From NCBI GenBank assembly GCA_003254925.1, contig QANZ01028097.1, positions 118,348 to 182,347 on the forward strand: a stretch of 64,000 nucleotides of DNA, read 5' to 3'. Below, in pieces: positions 24,600 to 35,630 of this stretch (position 1 is its first letter; the number at the start of each line of letters is the position of its first letter). A program made the position numbers and the translations under genes. The stretch comes from Chamaecrista fasciculata (Eukaryota > Streptophyta > Magnoliopsida > Fabales > Fabaceae). Below the pieces are notes generated by a model. It had not been told where the DNA came from, ran no database searches, and saw nothing but the letters and a program-made list of their open reading frames with translations.

Positions 24600-25110
24600 T
24601 AATTGTTCCCAGATTTTAATCAAATTTCAATTCCATTCTTAATGTTTATTTTATTGTCATTTTTTTCTGATTAAATCATGGGTTTCCCCCGCCCTATTCG
24701 TGTAACGGTCTAGGCAAAGACTAATTCCATTCAGGCTTCACAGACGAAACAACCAGAGCCCTCCCAACAATGTCGACTCTAGGGATTGAACATGTGTTCT
24801 CTCCCTAAGGTGTAGCTCACCAAACCATTACAATTTTGTCTTTAATATTTCACATTTTAGATTATTTTATCATTTGATTAACTTCTTTCAGTATATTAAC
24901 GACATACTTCATAGTGTTTTTCAATTGAAGTTAAGATTTATTTATTTTCTATTAATTTTATATTACATGTCATTAGTCATATAAATCTATCGTTAATATA
25001 TGATTAACATAAGAGTAAAAGATAAATTAAAATCGAACGAAATATGAAATATTAAGAATAAAATTGACAAAAAAAATTATTAAAGATAAAATTAAATATT
25101 AATATAAAAT
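24600..25110. repeat. foldback MITE (family with TTTTGTCTTTAATATTTCAC arms) carrying a SINE
   Basis: The arms resemble those at 38815-39150 and 47265-47640: left TTTAATATTTCACATTTTAG, right GAAATATTAAGAATAAAATT. A tRNA-derived SINE at 24668-24832 lies in the left arm. Confidence 0.6.
24668..24832 (-). mobile_element. tRNA-derived SINE, copy 2
   Basis: Shares with 21065-21247 the blocks CGTGTAACGGTCTA, GCAAAGACTAAT and GAGCCCTCCCAACAATGTCG (plus-strand reading), and a degraded B box. The flanking duplication was not resolved. It is clearly older or more mutated than copy 1 in the promoter part. Confidence 0.75.
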
Positions 25111-25223
25111 TTGCGACAAAAACATTTGCCTATATCATCTGGAATCATACACATGCAATAGAATAAAATACTTTTTTTTTTGTTTTACACATTTCGCAAG
25201 GAAAGAAAATTAGGCATGCAGGG

Positions 25224-25476
25224 TATTAGAGAATGATTACCAACTCATCATCATTTCTGTAATTATCATGTACAGTTGTAATATTCTTTCGTACATTTTC
25301 TGTTATAGTCATGTGCAGCATTTGTGCCTTGATTATTCTTTCCATTTCTGTTGTATGAGTTGTCCTTTTGGAATGTTATAGAATCTACAGACATTTCTAT
25401 ATATAGACCCAATCATATATGTAATCATTCATTGAGGAAATATACAAGATTTCAATCATATCTCTATTATTCTTTA
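25224..25476 (+). repeat. 5' LTR of the copia element
   Basis: Starts TATTAGAGAATGATTACC and ends CTCTATTATTCTTTA immediately before the primer-binding site. It carries a TATA-like TTTCTATATATAGA. The 3' LTR matches over its full length. Confidence 0.9.
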
Positions 25477-25488
25477 TGGTATCAGAGC
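25477..25488 (+). other. primer-binding site for initiator tRNA-Met
   Basis: TGGTATCAGAGC directly follows the 5' LTR. This is the standard plant copia primer-binding site. Confidence 0.9.
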
Positions 25489-25506
25489 TATTTTAGTCTT
25501 GCGACA

Positions 25507-28500
25507 ATGGATCCTAATTCTTCTCCCATATCTTCTTCTTCTACTCCTGCTATAACTTCTTCCTCTGCGTCTGCGTCTGCTTCTGCTCTCACGTCTACTC
25601 CTTTATCTTTTTCTTCTGCTCAGAAATATGGACCATATCCTGTTTTTTTGAAGCTTACTGAGGACAACTTTCTGCCATGGAAACAACAAACCATGGCTAC
25701 TATTCGAGGTCATAACCTCAAACATTTTCTTACTTCCTCTGATATTCCTCCTCAGTTTCTTTCTGATACTGACAAAGTCAATGGTAACATTAATGAAGCA
25801 TACAAGGTCTGGGAGCAGCAAGATCAATTGCTGCTCTCATGGCTTTTATCCTCAATGTCTGAAAGTATGCTTACAATGATGGTGGGTTGCGATCATTCTT
25901 CTCAAGTCTGGTCTAAGCTTGAAGAATTCTTTGCATCGCAGACCAAAGCCAAAGTGAATTAGTTCAAAACACAGTTAAGATCACTAAAAAAGGGTTCAAT
26001 GAAAATGAATGATTATTTATTGAAGATTAAGAAGCTTGTTGATAGTCTTTTTTCAGTTGGTGCTCCTCTCACTCCAGCTGATCATATTGATGCTCTTCTA
26101 GAGGGTCTCCCTCAGGATTATAATGCTTTTTTTGTCTCTATGACTTATCGAATTGATCCCTATACTGTTACTGAAATGTCCAGCTTACTTCTTGCTCAAG
26201 AAGAACGCATTGAAGGTTATAAGAAAGATCTTGCTTCTGCTACCAATTTATCTGCTAATCTTGTTGTCTCTCAATCTAAAACTCCCAAACCTTCTCCCTC
26301 TCCTCCATCTCAGTTCACTCCTCTTCCTTCCATGCCTCCTACTAACACCATGAATGGCCGTTTTGGTCGTGGAAATGGTGGTTTTAGAGGTGGAAGAGGC
26401 CGTGGTAGATATTCTCCCACTTCCATACCTCAATGTCAACTCTGTGGTAAGTCAAGTCATATGGCCTGGGAGTGTTTTCATAGGTTCAATCAAGGTTTTG
26501 TCAGTCCTTTCTCTCAACCTCCTAATTTTTCTTCTCCTCCTCCACTCTTTCCTACACCACCTCCTTCTGCTATGATTGCTATTGCTCAACCTTCATATTC
26601 TTTTGCAACCTGGTATCCAGATTCTGGGGCTAGCAATCATGTTACTGCTGAAGCTCATCATCTTGGTGATAGGACTGATTACTCTGGTAATGATCAACTT
26701 TATATCGCAAATGGCTCAGGTATTCCCATAGCTCATATAGGTAATGCTAGTATGAAGCAATTTCACTCTCCTTCTTTCTCTCTTATTGATATTTTACATG
26801 TTCCTCAAGCTGCCAAAAATTTACTCAGTGTTTCAAAATTCACTTTTGACAACAATGTTTTCTTTAAATTTCATCCTCATTCTTGTTTTGTTAAATCTCA
26901 GGTGTCCAAGAAAATCTTAATTCAGGGGGCTGTTAGGAATGGTTTATATGTATTTGACAATCTTCATATCACTCCTTCATCCTCCACTGCTTCTCTCACT
27001 TCAGTTTATCCTAAAAGTGCTCTTACTGCCTCTTCTTCATCTGCTCAATCCTTCAATCTCTGGCACTACAGACTTGCTCATGCATCAGTTCCAGTAGTTA
27101 ACAAAGTTTTGGCAAAATGTAATTTACCTTTACATAATCAAAATTCTGCTTATGTTTGCTCTTCATGTTGTGCTGCTAAAAGTCATCTATTACCCTATTC
27201 TCTATCTACTTATGTCTATCGTTCCCCTCTAGAATTAGTGCACACTGATGTATGGGGCCCTGCCTCACTTGAATCATTTAATGGCTATCATTATTTTGTC
27301 CATTTTATTTATGAGTACACTAAGTTTACTTGGCTTTATCTTCTCAAAAACAAATCCGAAGTTCTCCCAGTTTTTCTTGAGTTTAAATCTAAAGTTGAAT
27401 TACAATTTAATACCAAAATAAAGGCTCTTCAATCTTATGGTGGTGGTGAATTCATAGCTCTTAACAAACATCTAAAACAATTTGGCATTCATCATCGAGT
27501 TTCCTGCCCACATTCACCTCAGCAAAATGGTACATCTGAGAGAAAAAATAGGCATATCACTGAATTGGGTTTAGCAATGCTCTCTCATGCTTCTATGCCT
27601 TTAAAATTTTGGGATGAAGCTTTCTTAACTGCCACACATGTCATTAATCGCTTACCTACACCCACTCTCAATAATATCAGTCCTTATGAAGCTTTATATC
27701 ATCTTCCTCCCACTTATGATCATCTTCGTGTCTTTGGATGCACTTGTTTTCCCAATCTCAGACCATATAATAAAACCAAACTCCAGTTCAGATCTCTTCC
27801 TTGCACATTTCTTGGTTACAGTTCCATTCACAAGGGTTATTGATGTATAGCACCAAATGGTAGAGTTTATATATCCAGAGATGTTTTATTTGATGAGAAT
27901 AAATTTTCATATGCTGACAAGTCTGTAGGACCAGTTCATACTCCTCCTCTTCTTCCTACTCCTTCTTATTCTCCATCCACTCTTCTTCTTCCAAATTATT
28001 CATCTTCACATGCTTCATCTAGTTTACCTATGTAATGAGAATTTTTTTGCAGCTGTTTCCCCTATGCAGGTTGCTTCATCACCAGTTCTCAGTTCTACTA
28101 CTTCACCCTCTTCTACATCTGTTTCTACTACCCCACATTCTGATTCCTCTACTAGATATATGATCCCTACTTACATTTCACCTTCTAAATTACCTTTTCT
28201 TCTCTCTGATACATCTCCTTCTCCACCAATTCCTCCCAAACCATCCAACACTCATACTATGCTCACTCGTGGCAAACATGGCATCAAGAAACCAAAAGCC
28301 TTCTCTGTCTCTTTAGAGCCTACATCAGTAAAGTTAGCTTTACAAGATCCTAACTGGCGCAATGCTATGTCAGAAGAGTATCAAGCACTCATTAACAATC
28401 ACACATGGGATCTTGTTCCATTGCTTGCTGGCAAAAATCCAATTGGCTCCAAATGGGTTTTTAGACTCAAACACAATGCTGATGGCTCACTGCAGCGCTA

Positions 28501-29837
28501 CAAAGCCCGCTTGGTCGCCAAAGGCTTTCATCAGGCTCCTGGATTTGATTTTTCTAAGACATTTAGTCCTGTGATCAAACCAGTGACCATTAGAACAGTT
28601 TTGACTCTTGCCTTATCACAGGGTTGGATGATGAGGCAACTAGACATTAATAATGCCTTCTTACATGGTTCAATTTCTGAGGAAGTATATATGTTACAAT
28701 CAGATGGCTTTGTTCAGGGTGATTCTTCTCTTGTTTGTAGGCTACGCAAGTCTATCTATGGCCTCAAACAAGCTCCAAGGGCTTGGTCCAATACCTTGTC
28801 TCATACTCTTCTTAACTTTGGTTTTACTCAAGCCAAGTCTGATAATTCTCTCTGCATTCGCCATACACCTACTTCCACTACATATCTTCTAGTTTATGTG
28901 GATGATATCATCCTCACTGGCAGTAGTTCTTCTGAAATTTCCTCTCTCATGACTCAACTTCATCATATTTTTGCTCTCAAAGACTTAGGTGAACTCCATT
29001 TTATTCTTGGCATTCATGTGAACGAATTGCACAATGGTAGTCTTCTTCTTTCTCAGTCTAAGTATATTATGGACTTACTCCATAGAGTCAATATGTCTAC
29101 TGCCAAACGTCTCATCTAACTCAGTCCAGTACTGATTTATTTGATCAACCTACTCTATATAGATCCACTGTAGGTGCTCTTCAGTACATTTGCATCACCC
29201 GTCCTGATTTAACCTTTGCTGTCAACAAGGTTAGTCAGTTTATGCATTCCCCAACCAATGATCCTTGGCAAGCTGTCAAAAGAATTCTTAGATACCTCAC
29301 CGGCACTTTGCATCTGGGTTTACAACTCTCTAAGTGCTCCTCCTTCAGAATTTCTGCCATGAGTGATGCAGACTGGGCCTCTGACCCCACTGACAGAAGA
29401 TCCATTTAAGCTTTTTGCATCGATCTTGGTGACAATCTTATTTCCTGGATGTCCAAAAAGCAACATATTGTGTCCAAGTCTTCCACAGAAGCTGAGTATC
29501 GAGCTCTAGCACTCACAGTTACTGAACTTACTTGGCTTCAGAGTCTCTTACAAGAGCTTCAAGTTCCTCTGCCTCCTGAACCTCCCAATATCTTCTGTGA
29601 CAATATGGGAGCTGTCTTACTATCCTCTAATCCTGTTCTACATGCCAGAACCAAGCATGTTGAACTGGATATTTTCTTTGTTAGGGAGAAAGTTTAAAAA
29701 GGCCTCATTACTGTTATACACATCTTCAAAAAAGAATCAAATTGCAGATATACTTACAAAGCCTCTTCCCAAACCAGCTTTTCTGCATCTCAGGGACAAA
29801 CTTCATGTAGTTGAACTCCCACTCAGTTTGAGGGGGG
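25507..29837 (+). pseudogene. copia gag-pol polyprotein gene, broken
   Basis: The frame opens with MDPNSSPISSSS. Landmarks: zinc knuckle CQLCGKSSHMAWEC (26434-26475), protease DSGAS near 26620, integrase HHCC region (LWHYRLAHAS and VCSSCCAAK) and core (HTDVWGPA, PQQNGTSERKN), reverse transcriptase with the YVDD active site at 28895-28906, and RNase H with SKSSTEAEYRAL. Breaks: TAG at 25960 in gag, TGA at 27841, TAA/TGA at 28033-28038 followed by a shift to another frame, TAA at 29117 with a further shift, and TAA at 29407 and 29695, after which the C-terminal IADILTKPLPK continues in another frame. The gene is inactive. Confidence 0.93.
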
Positions 29838-29838
29838 C
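29830..29838 (+). other. polypurine tract of the copia element
   Basis: GAGGGGGGC immediately upstream of the 3' LTR start at 29839. It is the expected position and composition for plus-strand priming. Confidence 0.8.
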
Positions 29839-30081
29839 TATTAGAGAATGATTACCAATTCATCATCATTTATGTAATTACCATGTACTTGTAATATTCT
29901 TTCGTACATTTTCTGTTATAGTCATGTGCAGTGTGCATTATTCTTTCCATTTCTGTTGTATGAGCTGTCCTTTTGGAATGTTGTAGAATCTAGGGACATT
30001 TCTATATATAGAGTCAATTATATATATAATCATTTATTGAGAAAATATACAAGATTTCAATCATATCTCTATTATTCTTTA
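29839..30081 (+). repeat. 3' LTR of the copia element
   Basis: Matches the 5' LTR from TATTAGAGAATGATTACC to CTATTATTCTTTA, with a few substitutions and small deletions, including about 10 bp missing near 29930. Confidence 0.9.
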
Positions 30082-30089
30082 CGAGGGAG

Positions 30090-30820
30090 AATATGAAAAC
30101 TAAAATAACAAGTTAATCATACGATATGAGATTCTTAAATGCTTCCATGATTATAAGAAACCAACTATTATATCAATCTAACTTTTGTAAGTCTAGATCA
30201 TTTAAGTTACTCAAACAATTAATTATTCAACAAAAATAATAACCATAGTAATACAAATATAAATAAAATAAAATTATTCTCATAATACTCTGATGCATTT
30301 TCTTGGCTAAAAATTATAATTATATTATAACAAAACTATTGAAAACTTCTACAATTTAGTTATCGTGCAAAAAATAATTTTAAACCCTTTGTTTCTTGTG
30401 AGGCTTTTTTTAAAAAAATTATTAATATTAAATATAACAATAATTAATTTTAAAATTTCGATCAATATAAAATGTAACATAATCATAAAATTATAAACAT
30501 ACTAAAATTTTTTTATGAAATTTTTAACAAAATGAATCTTGTACACAATAAAAAAATTTAAGATAATTTATTTTGTCATTTTTTCAAAATCAATGAATTT
30601 TTATACAACAACACAAGTTTAGAAATTTTTATATATTTCAGTCTTATATTATTAATAGTGATTTGATTATCGTAAATGTAATTTTTTTATTGCTTGTCTA
30701 GTATTTAAAAGTTAAAACTTTATTAACAGGTCTCTCAAACTTAGAAAATAATTAGTTTTTTTTTATGTTAACGTTTAATAAAACTGGCGGGGACTAGCTA
30801 GTGATAGTAAAATAATAATA
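30090..30820. other. AT-rich intergenic DNA with no recognised feature
   Basis: Very A/T-rich sequence between the copia element and the next MITE. No coding frame or repeat was identified. Confidence 0.6.
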
Positions 30821-30824
30821 ATAA

Positions 30825-31245
30825 GGTTAAAGTATAAATATGGTATCATATCTTTTATTGCCTTCCTAATTTGGTTCTGTATCTTTTTTTATTGTACTTT
30901 TGGTCTCATATCTTTGCAAAAGGTCCCAATTTGGTCCTATATTATTTTTTATCTCATATTTTTTAGTTAAGTTGTAGAATTGGTCCCATATTTTTACAAA
31001 AGGATCAAACGTTAATTGATTCTTTTATAAAGATATGAAAACACTTCTACACTTGATTCAAAGATATATAACCAATCCTATAATTGACTCATAGATATGA
31101 GACCAATTTGCAACAAAAAAATATATAGGACCAAATTGGGAATTAACCCCAAAGATATGGGACCAAATATGCATGAAAAAAAAAAAGATATAAGACCAAA
31201 TTGGAAACTAAACAAAAGATATAGGACCAAATTTACACTTTGACC
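30825..31245. repeat. foldback MITE, TCATATCTTTTGCTCAGG family, best-preserved copy
   Basis: The termini GGTTAAAGTATAAATATGG and CCAAATTTACACTTTGACC are inverted. The flanks show TAATAATAA on both sides, a possible 9-bp Mutator-type duplication, although the sequence is simple. Arms contain repeated TTGGTCCTATATTA and GAGACCAATTTGCAAC blocks. Confidence 0.7.
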
Positions 31246-31604
31246 TAATAATAATCACGTCTGATTCGTTTTCTTTATGAACTCTAATAAGTCTCTAACC
31301 ATTACTTTTTGGGGACAATCTTCTGGCAAAACAACTATACCAGTATTATCCTTTGAGTGTAAAACGGTGCTGAATTTTCTGGAAGATGATTTGTTTAATG
31401 TTCACATGGAAATTAACTGTTCCATTCAATTATTCTTCACTCTTTGATTCTCAAACTGATACATACATCATTATCAATCACACTCAGCTCACGCCGCGTA
31501 TTTTCCACTCTCTTCTTTCGTCTCTTTCTTTTCTGAAATCTATTTCCTTTTCAGTGGCCATAAATCAATACCCATATTCCCATATTACCTTCTCTGCAAG
31601 AAAA

Positions 31605-31982
31605 ATGGGATTCTTTTTCGTACCCACCATGATCGCATTCTTCCCTAGACCAGCTCCCTGCATTCCCTTCTTGTTGCTAGTGTTTTGCACTCGCTTCACT
31701 TCCACAGGTTTCGTTCGTTAAAATTCTCAGTTGTTTCTGTGTTTTCCGTTAATGGGTTTTTCCCTATTTTCTGTATCTCCGAACATGTTTTCCTTTCCGT
31801 TGGACTTCATTTCTTGGACTTTGAAAAACAAAATGGGTTTTTCTGTTGAGTGTTGAAATTTTTGTTCACTTAGTTTCTGGTGTATTTTCCTATTGCTGCC
31901 GGTGGTCTCGGTATGGTATATAGTGTTAATCTATGAAATTGATTGATTTTTTAATTTTCAGTAATATTTATCGGAGGTGGGG

Positions 31983-32026
<44 letters not shown>

Positions 32027-34871
32027 NTTTTTTTTTTTTTTTTTCTGTATAGAAGTTCATGTTGAAGGAGAACTGATCAAGCATCTGAATTTTTTTAGTA
32101 AATTCGGAAGAAAAGGACATTTTCTAATTGAAACTGTCACTGTATCCCAGTGATCTGTGCTTCAGAAGTCATATAATTTTGGTATATAAGAAATGATTTT
32201 GACTGCTGATGCTAAGTTTTGGATTTAATTAAATGCTTTATTGATTAAAGTGTTTCCCCTGTTTATATTCTAAATTTGTCCTCCTGTTTAGATTCTAAAT
32301 TTGTCCTGTTCTTCATCACCAGTACTGATTTTGATATGAACCAAGGAGGTTATAACTCTTAAGATATCTTGGGCGTTAAGGATAGCTTTATGGATAAAAT
32401 TTAGTTTATAGTTTCATGAGATAGCCCGTAGCCGTTATCTCACCAAAATATTTTCTTGTGTGTGTTTTAAATAAATGCCTAAAATTGTGCGAGATTTGTG
32501 TTTCTCACAATTTTTATACTTTATCCATGCGTTTCTTGTATCATTGTCAGTTAAAGATCCGACATTTACTGTGTCATTTTTATCCTTTTTTTAATATATA
32601 ATTTCCCTCTTCAATGGCTTAACTTTTTGACTGGCTGTTTATGTTTCAGAAGCTTATGATCCACTTGATCCAAATGGAAATATCACGATCAAATGGGATG
32701 TTATGAGTTGGACCCCTGATGGTTATGTCGTAAGTGCATTGTTTTACGATATTACCTATCACAACTTTCACACAAATAAGCCTGAAACAAAATTTTTGCT
32801 CTTATTCTATCGATTAGTAGTAAACATGTTTTTTGATGGATCAGCATGTTCTGTTAATTGCATTTCATGTGGCATATTTATCAGTTCCTACTTTGATTCT
32901 TGTACTCAACTACTCATTAGAAATTTTACCGGGTTGGGATTTGAAATCTCTCTTATAAGTCACTTATTTTTATTGTGAAATGAATCCAAACATTCAAATT
33001 TTTTCAACATACATTTATGGCTACAACCTTCCCAAATCAATTTTGTTATTTTTTTTCTTCTAGTTATTTGGATATCTAAGAAATGGTTGAATGGACAGGC
33101 TGTTGTCACAATAAACAACTTTCAACAATATCGTCATATTGCTTCACCGGGATGGTCATTGGGATGGACATGGGCTAAGAAGGAGGTAATATGGAACATG
33201 ATGGGAGGGCAGACCACTGAACAAGGAGATTGTTCTAAGTTTAAGGGAAACGTCCCTCATTGTTGTAAAAAAGACCCAACGGTTGTTGATTTGCTTCCGG
33301 GAACACCTTACAATCAGCAAATCGCTAATTGCTGCAAAGGTGGAGTACTAAGCTCGTGGGCACAGGATCCAGTCAATGCAGTTGCTGCATTTCAGGTAAG
33401 TGTTGGTAGAGCTGGAACTACTAACAAAACAGTCAAAGTGCCTAAAAACTTCACCCTGAAAGCACCAGGACCGGGGTATACTTGTGGGCCGGCAAAAATT
33501 GTGAGGCCTACTAAATTTATACAGTCAGACAAAAGGAGGGTGACTCAAGCACTCAGTAAGTAAATGGACTTCTGACTTCTTTGTTCATTTCCTCTCATTT
33601 GTCAATTTAAATGTCAACAGAAATCATTGATTTTATTGGTATCAAAATACGGTGTTCTCGTGCACCTAGCTCACAAAATTGAAAATGAAATTCTGAATTG
33701 GCATAATCATGAGTTCTCTTTTGGAAAGATAGGGTAAATTTGTTTACTGTTGACCTTAAGAGTAAGTTGACCTTAAGATTACTCTGATTATTGCAGTGAC
33801 ATGGAATGTGACATGCACTTATTCACAATTTCTAGCTCAAAAAACTCCGACTTGTTGTGTCTCCCTCTCATCTTTCTACAATGATACTATAGTACCCTGT
33901 CCTACATGTGCATGTGGCTGCCAAGGCAACTCATCTCTGTCAGGGGGCTGTGTACAGTAAGTTTATCGCTGAGGACTTTGTGGCTTTCTTTTAAACATGT
34001 GGAGATTATACACTCTTTTGTTATATAATGTATGTCTGTTTTCTGTGTGCAGGTCGGATTCACCGCATATACAGTCTGTTGTTTCTGGCAATGGAAAGAA
34101 TAATCTTACACCTCTGGTTCAATGTACAAGTCATATGTGCCCAATCCGAGTTCATTGGCATGTTAAAGTTAACTACAAGGAGTACTGGCGCGTGAAGATT
34201 ACTATTACTAATTTTAATTATAGGATGAATTATTCTGAATGGAACTTGGTTGTTCAACATCCCAACTTTGACAATGTAACCCAACTTTTCAGCTTCAACT
34301 ACAAGTCCTTAACTCCTTATGGAACAATAAGTAAGTGATATCATGACTTGTCTCTATGATGAACATTTGTAAATCAATTGTTATCATTCCTATTAAATCT
34401 GCTAAGTAATATTATAATATGTTATTGATCTTTGGAGTAGTTTATCTCTTTATGATGTTATGAATTTTCTAGTCAACATCTCGGTATTATCAATAAATAG
34501 TTCCTTTTTCTTTTTATATCCACATGAAGTTTGGAGTTTATGAGCTGGGAAATCATTAACTCCTAAGTTATTCCTCAACAGATGACACGGCAATGCTTTG
34601 GGGAATTAAGTTCTATAATGATTTGCTCAAACAAGCTGGACCTTTTGGTAATGTACAATCAGAGCTGCTATTCCGAAAGGAAAAGGGAACTTTTACTTTC
34701 GACAAGGGTTGGGCTTTTCCTTGGAGGATCTATTTCAATGGTGATAACTGTGTGATGCCACCACCTGATGCTTATCCGTGGCTGCCTAATTCTGGTTCCC
34801 GGCAAGAGGTTTCCCTGCTTGCTTTACTGATGGGATTTTTGGTAGTATTGGCATATTATACGCATGTTTAA
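31605..34871 (+). CDS. COBRA-like GPI-anchored protein, COBRA/COBL1 clade
   Basis: Cell-surface protein of the COBRA family, needed for oriented cellulose deposition during expansion. Six exons: 31605-31707, 32650-32729, 33099-33555, 33797-33956, 34053-34330 and 34582-34871, all GT-AG, giving 455 aa, close to the size of Arabidopsis COBRA. Visible: an N-terminal signal peptide (hydrophobic residues about 17-33), the family start EAYDPLDPNGNITIKWDVMSW with an N-terminal carbohydrate-binding-like region, the cysteine-rich CCVS block (PTCCVSLSSFYND, CACGC), the conserved NYKEYWRVKITITNFNYRMN, and a hydrophobic C-terminal tail (SLLALLMGFLVVLAYY) after a small-residue NSGSR stretch expected to be the GPI attachment region. 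It is tail to tail with a COBL4-type gene. Intron 1 contains a long poly-T with one N (31983-32044). The COBRA versus COBL1/2 assignment needs a tree. Confidence 0.95.
31983..32044. repeat. poly-T tract in intron 1 of the COBRA-like gene
   Basis: About 60 consecutive T with one N near 32027. Probably an assembly-uncertain homopolymer rather than a functional element. Confidence 0.85.
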
Positions 34872-35386
34872 AGCTCCTAACCCTGGCACACTCAACTTTC
34901 TCACACAGAGTTTTCAAACACATCAGTTTTGTCTCAAATTTTGAATGCCAATTTGAAATTTGATGCAAGCTGGAGGCTAACATCCAGTGGCAATTCACAA
35001 CTGGCTTGGGATTCTTGTTCTTTCTTAGTGTCAGTGTATGGTTGGTTTGAATTTGCTACTGCATTATTATTGTTTTGTGTTGTAATGTAATACAATGATA
35101 TATGTATGTATTGTAATAGTAGCTATAGTAAAATATATACAACACATATACGAAAGATAGAACCTTAGACTATGATCTCCTCTTCTTTTTTCCACTTCCC
35201 TGTCCTCATTCATAGCTGTCTTAAGCCACAGATGTTCAGAAGCTGTTAGATAAACATGTCTATGAGAAATAAATAGACAAAAACCAATGATAAAGCCTTT
35301 TTTTCTCCCATTATTAATTTGGTGTACGGAAACTGATGCTTGTCTTTTTAATGGCCCTCTTGAAGTAAGGCTTCCTCCTGTGCTTA

Positions 35387-35417
<31 letters not shown>

Positions 35418-35630
35418 GTCTGTTGTATATCAGCACCATTGATGAAGCACTAGATGATTTTTGGTAGTCATATTTCAGCATTGTTCTAACTCTTGTATAT
35501 CAAAATACATAGGCTAGATTCTGGTTTTGATGTATGCTTGTTGTAGCATAGCATGACCTGTATCTACTATCTGGGTATTCTTTGCTTCAACATTTTGCAC
35601 AAAAGAACTCCAAATTCTTTATGTACAAAT
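34872..35630. other. shared 3' intergenic region of the two COBRA-family genes
   Basis: 759 bp separate the stop codons of the convergent genes. It contains the 3' UTRs, a TA microsatellite at 35395-35417 and T-rich sequence typical of plant 3' ends. No ORF or repeat family was recognised. Antisense transcript overlap is possible but not shown. Confidence 0.65.

Larger units (their letters stand above)
25224..30081 (+). mobile_element. degenerate Ty1/copia LTR retrotransposon
   Basis: Flanked by two similar LTRs (25224-25476 and 29839-30081) and carrying, in order, a tRNA-Met primer-binding site, gag with a zinc knuckle, protease, integrase, reverse transcriptase and RNase H, which is the copia order. 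The reading frame is broken several times, so it cannot be autonomous. LTR similarity is high but with clear substitutions and small indels, indicating an old insertion. A target duplication was not certain (flanks CAGGG and CGAGG). Confidence 0.95.
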
